From Neocallimastix lanati (nom. inval.) (Eukaryota > Neocallimastigomycota > Neocallimastigomycetes > Neocallimastigales > Neocallimastigaceae): a stretch of DNA of 64,000 nt. Numbering within the stretch: position 1 is the first letter of the stretch; the number at the start of each line of letters is the position of its first letter. Of the stretch, positions 60,064-64,000 are shown piece by piece. The notes under the pieces were generated by a model. It saw nothing but the letters and a program-made list of their open reading frames with translations. It searched no databases and was not told the origin of the DNA. Position numbers and translations under genes: made by a program. The stretch is taken from contig JACVTC010000051.1 of the NCBI GenBank assembly GCA_016946835.1, forward strand, positions 871,001 to 935,000, in the 5' to 3' direction.

Positions 60064-62033
60064 ATCAATCTGATAATAAAATTAATAATATAGATTTGTA
60101 CTAATACTAATACTAATAATAATAATAATAACAATAACAGTAAAATAATAATAATAATAATAATAGTAATGATAATAAATAATAATAATAAAAATAAATA
60201 AAAATCACAATAAAAACAGAATTGTGTAGTTTCAATAGTAATATTACTAAAATTAAATATAATATTTCTGTAATTGATTTAAAATAGTTATTTTATTTAT
60301 AATATTAGAAAGATATAACCAATTATATAGTTCTTTATTATTAGAATTTCATTTATTCAAAACAAACAAGAAAAAAAAAATTTTAAGGTACATGTTAACA
60401 AAACATATCATTTTAATATATTAACTAATTTTTTTTTTTTCTTCAGATTTATAATAAAACAAAAAAAAGGAAAAAAAAAATCTTTTTTGTTATGTATTTT
60501 TAGATCAATAGGATTATAAGAATAAAACTGAACAATAATATAATATATTATACGAATAAAAATAAAAATGAATTATAATAAAAATATCTAGTTCTATTTA
60601 TTTTTGATTTTTTAATAAATTATAGTAATGATTTTATATTTTTATTAGTACATATTAAATGAATTATAATAAAAATATCTAGTTCTATTTATTTTTGATT
60701 TTTTAATAAATTATAGTAATGATTTTATATTTTTATTAGTACATATTAATATATTATATTTTTATTTCCTTTATTTTTCATAATAAAAATAAATAAAAAT
60801 AAATTAACATGAAAATAAAAAATAATATATCAATAAAAAGTAATGAACCATTACCTTCTTTTTAAGAGGAAAAATAAAACATACCATTGGTAAATCGTTT
60901 GATTGAATGAAAAATAATATATGTGAATATATATTATATATATACTTTTTAGAACTTTTCGATGAAGTTAACTAATTTTGCTTAACACAAAATTTTTTTT
61001 CATTATGTAATCAACTACAAATATATAGCAAGACTTAATTAAAATCTTAAAAATTATTAGATTTCGATATACTAAATTTTTCCGTTTATTTTATATTAAT
61101 TTAGGATGATTTGAAAATTTTAATACTAATAATAATAATAGTAATAATAGTAATAACTAAAAACATCTAAAGTAAATTGAATTTTTGTTATTACTATTAA
61201 TGCTATTACTAATATATATATTTTTTATTTTTATCTCTTATATATTGTAAATAGTATTTATTTACAAATCTGTAATTGTTAATAAATATTAATAAGAAAT
61301 AATAAATTTAAAAATTATAATAAGGTTAATAAAAGTGAATATAAATACATTTAATTATAGTATATTCTAATATATATATATAATTTAATTTATTATATTA
61401 CATATATATTTTAAGAGTCTTTGAAGTAGTTCGTTTATAATTAATAATTTAAAAAGTTTATATATATTTGAATATATTATTGTTAAGTTATATATTATTA
61501 GAAAGGGTGTTTTTTTTGTTAAAAAACTTAATATATTATAAGTAGTATTTTATCATATATATTTTGGTGATGTATTTAAAATTATTTTATTGGTCAAATA
61601 TCAACAAATTTAAACTTTTTCTATTTTATGATATTATATATTATATTATATTATAATAAATATTTAAATTATATTAAAATATATATTCAATATTAAATAC
61701 TATAAAAAAATTTTTTTTTTTATTATGAATTTATATTTTATAATTATAATAAATAAATAAATTAAAAAGTAAAATCATAGAAAAAAAAATACTATAAAAA
61801 GAGAAAGTTTTTCCTTTTATTTAATTTTTTCATCATATTCATTATATCAAAAAATATTTTAGAATAAATTTTTTTTTCCTTTGTAAATAAATAGTTAAAA
61901 TAAAAGTAGTTAGAATATTTTATATATACCAATAAAAAAAAAAAAAAAGAAGTAATTAAATTAAATATTAAAAGAATAGAAAGTTAAAGAAAAAGTTATA
62001 TATTTTATATACTAGTTAATAATTTATAGAAAA
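53892..62033. other. 8.1-kb AT-rich region between the copia element and MET2
   Basis: No gene is supported. Contents are: (AAAT/AAT)-rich minisatellite to about 54580; poly-T or poly-A tracts (54666-54689, 57073-57100, 57496-57529, 58711-58767, 60019-60061); and a 47-bp duplication at 55838-55930. A ~112-bp duplication at 55970-56190 (unit with CAGTTGAAAACTTATATA) and an exact 91-bp tandem duplication at 60568-60749 follow. A 60-codon frame at 57615-57797 has no support. Confidence 0.6.
60568..60749. repeat. 91-bp tandem duplication
   Basis: Two essentially identical copies (unit starting ATGAATTATAATAAAAATAT) directly abut at 60568 and 60659, suggesting a very recent duplication or an assembly artefact. 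Confidence 0.92.
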
Positions 62034-63413
62034 ATGTTGACTCAAATTAATCCAGCAACTTCTATTGATTTTCCTTTTGAAAAGGAACAAGTAATTGGCG
62101 AAATAACACCAATTGTTAATAATATTGATCCAAATTCTCAAAATAAGTTTGCAAAGCTTCCAAATAATCAAGAAATTATGATTATTCCTGAATTTGAGCT
62201 TGAATGTGGATATGTTTTAAAGAATGCCCCAGTTGCTTACAAGACTTTAGGTAAATTGAATGAAACAAGAGATAATGTTATTGTTATATGTCATGCTTTG
62301 TCTGGTTCATCCGATTTTGAAGATTGGTGGGGTGATTTAGTTGGTCCAGGTAAACCATTCGATTCTAATATTTTCTTCATTTTCTGTGGTAATGTTCTTG
62401 GATCACCATATGGTTCAGCATCCCCAGTTACTATTAATCCAGATACTCAAAGAATTTATGGTCCAGAATTTCCATTAGCCACTATTAGAGATGACGTTAG
62501 AATCCATCGTGCTGTTTTAGATAGATTAAATGTAAAGAGTGTTGAATATGTAATTGGTGGATCTTTAGGTGGTATGCAAGCTTTAGAATGGACTTACTTT
62601 GGAACTGAATATGTTCACAATTTAGTTGCTATTGCTACTTGTGCTTCTCAATCAGCCTGGGGTATTTCTTGGGATGAAGCTCAAAGACAAGCAATCTTTA
62701 ATGATCCAAATTTCAATTATGGATACTATACTGCTGATAATACCCCAGATAGTGGTTTATCTACCGCTAGAATGCAAGCAATGATGACTTACAGAACTAG
62801 AGATTCATTCCAAGCTAGGTTTGGTAGAAAAATAATGAAAACAGCTAATTCTGCACTTCATGCTAATAATTTTATAAAACATAATGAAGGTAATAAAAAT
62901 ATTAGATTAAATGATCCAAAACAAAAGAGTCCATTACCTCACTCTGCTTATAATAAACAAAGTATAATTAATCAACCAGTTGTATATTCAGCTCAAAGTT
63001 ATTTACGTTATCAAGGAGATAAATTTGTTGGTCGTTTTGATGCTAATTGTTATGTATCAATTACTAGAAAAGTTGATACTCATGATATATCAAGAGATAG
63101 AGCCGATACAGTAGAAGAAGCTTTAGCAATGATTGCTCAACCAACTTTAGTTGTTGGTATTGGATCTGATGGTTTATTCACTGCAAGTGAACAAGAAGAA
63201 ATTGCTAATAATATTCCAAATTCACAATTAGAATGGATTGAATCTAACGATGGTCATGATGCATTCCTTTTGGAATTTAAGCAAATGGAAGATTTATTAA
63301 TAAAATTTATGAAAGAAAGAACTCCACAATACAAAAACATTGGTATAGTTACTGAAGATAATAATTATAAGAAACCAATGAAAGCTAGTTTATTTGGAGA
63401 ATTTGAAGGATAA
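62034..63413 (+). CDS. MET2: Homoserine O-acetyltransferase (MET2)
   Basis: It transfers acetyl from acetyl-CoA to homoserine, committing carbon to methionine synthesis. The 459-aa single exon is an alpha/beta hydrolase. The oxyanion/core block is VIVICHALSGSSDFEDWWGD (82-101) and GNVLGSPYGSASP (119-131). The nucleophile is Ser177 in IGGSLGGMQALEW, followed by ARMQAMMTYR (245-254), Asp379 in VVGIGSDGLFT and His408 in NDGHDAFLLE: a complete Ser-Asp-His triad. The HAT-type GGSLGGMQ and the insert between residues 265 and 320 fit fungal MET2 (yeast 486 aa). The start is the first ATG after a TA-rich leader with no competing upstream ATG in frame. The related serine O-acetyltransferase-like paralogue cannot be fully excluded. 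Confidence 0.93.
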   Translation: MLTQINPATSIDFPFEKEQVIGEITPIVNNIDPNSQNKFAKLPNNQEIMIIPEFELECGYVLKNAPVAYKTLGKLNETRDNVIVICHALSGSSDFEDWWGDLVGPGKPFDSNIFFIFCGNVLGSPYGSASPVTINPDTQRIYGPEFPLATIRDDVRIHRAVLDRLNVKSVEYVIGGSLGGMQALEWTYFGTEYVHNLVAIATCASQSAWGISWDEAQRQAIFNDPNFNYGYYTADNTPDSGLSTARMQAMMTYRTRDSFQARFGRKIMKTANSALHANNFIKHNEGNKNIRLNDPKQKSPLPHSAYNKQSIINQPVVYSAQSYLRYQGDKFVGRFDANCYVSITRKVDTHDISRDRADTVEEALAMIAQPTLVVGIGSDGLFTASEQEEIANNIPNSQLEWIESNDGHDAFLLEFKQMEDLLIKFMKERTPQYKNIGIVTEDNNYKKPMKASLFGEFEG

Positions 63414-64000
63414 GACTTTAAATAAAAAAGTAAATTAAAAAGTCTTAGTAGAATATCAAAAAAGTCTTATACCCGTTTTAATAATTTTATTTATTAAAAT
63501 AAAGTCTCCATTTAAAACTATCTGATTAATATTTATGTACACTAATATATATAATTTATTTATTTATTTGTTTAATCGCCGTTACGAAAAGTATTATTAT
63601 AAAAATTTCAAATATAATACCGCAAATGTCAATTTTAGTAATTTATATTTTCAATTATATAAATTTTATTTATTACAATTTATTATCATTTCATTATACA
63701 TATTATTTATTTAGTTTAATTATATAGAAAACAAATCATAATAATAATATAAATATTAAATAGAAAAAACGAAAATATATTATTATATTTAGAATAATTT
63801 TTATTTAATATTTATTGAAACTTATTTTTATATTATAAATATTCCTATAATATGAAACAATATATTTAATTTTTTTCAATATAAATTTTTTATTTTTAAT
63901 AATAAAATAAATAAATAAAAAAAATATAAAAAAAAAAAAACTATATGTAAAGAGTAATATAATGTGTAATAAAATCATTTTTATTTTTTAATTTTTATTA
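63414..64000. other. MET2 3' flank
   Basis: AT-rich with no coding signal. A short repeat, AAAAAGTCTTA, occurs just after the stop. Confidence 0.6.

Overview
The window looks like nuclear DNA of an anaerobic gut fungus (Neocallimastigomycota: Piromyces, Neocallimastix, Anaeromyces or a relative). Three things point there. The DNA is extremely A+T-rich, with very long homopolymer and microsatellite runs. Housekeeping genes have small AT-rich GT-AG introns. A GH48 cellulase carries two fungal-type cysteine-rich dockerins, the hallmark of the cellulosome of these fungi. Genus and species cannot be fixed from sequence alone.

Layout. 377-6984 (+): a 21-exon gene for Integrator subunit 3 (INTS3/SOSS-A). 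7854-9137 (-): the proteasome assembly chaperone UMP1/POMP in five short exons, convergent with INTS3. 10834-15530 (-): a decayed RCL1 (18S rRNA maturation factor) whose intron holds a 3.4-kb Mutator-like transposon (11378-14809). That transposon has 9-bp target duplications, a broken transposase and a huge inverted (AAAAT)n/(ATTTT)n array. 16120-17600: a duplicated block around about 340 bp of (ATT)n. 18044-19365 (+): URA3, three exons. 19991-20963: a 5'-truncated LINE. 21120-22060: a tandem array of about 260-bp units. 22640-23645 (-): a second dead Mutator-like transposase. 24006-24170: a very short retroposed element with perfect target duplications. 25546-26586 (-): a secreted-type Cys-rich single-pass membrane protein with EEMYEE repeats.

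31689-37350 (-): a nearly full-length LINE (RRM-like ORF1, Ser-repeat linker, endonuclease, reverse transcriptase, CCHC knuckle) bounded by a perfect 13-bp target duplication. A fragment of a LINE 3' region is fused to its 5' end inside the same insertion. 37945-40236 (-): the intronless GH48 double-dockerin cellulase. About 44.9-48.1 kb: a decayed copia element carrying a nested 304-bp MITE. 49580-50035: a LINE scrap. 50728-53891: a second copia element with both LTRs but no gag or reverse transcriptase. 62034-63413 (+): MET2 homoserine O-acetyltransferase, single exon. The remainder, notably 26.6-31.4, 40.2-44.9 and 53.9-62.0 kb, is AT-rich DNA with simple repeats and no gene I can support.

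The genes form no pathway: unlinked housekeeping genes (Integrator, proteasome assembly, pyrimidine and methionine synthesis) and one lignocellulose enzyme lie between transposon-rich blocks. The most interesting structures are the Mutator-like element and its probable small relatives, the LINE with a LINE-derived 5' extension, the split RCL1 pseudogene, and INTS3 in a fungus.
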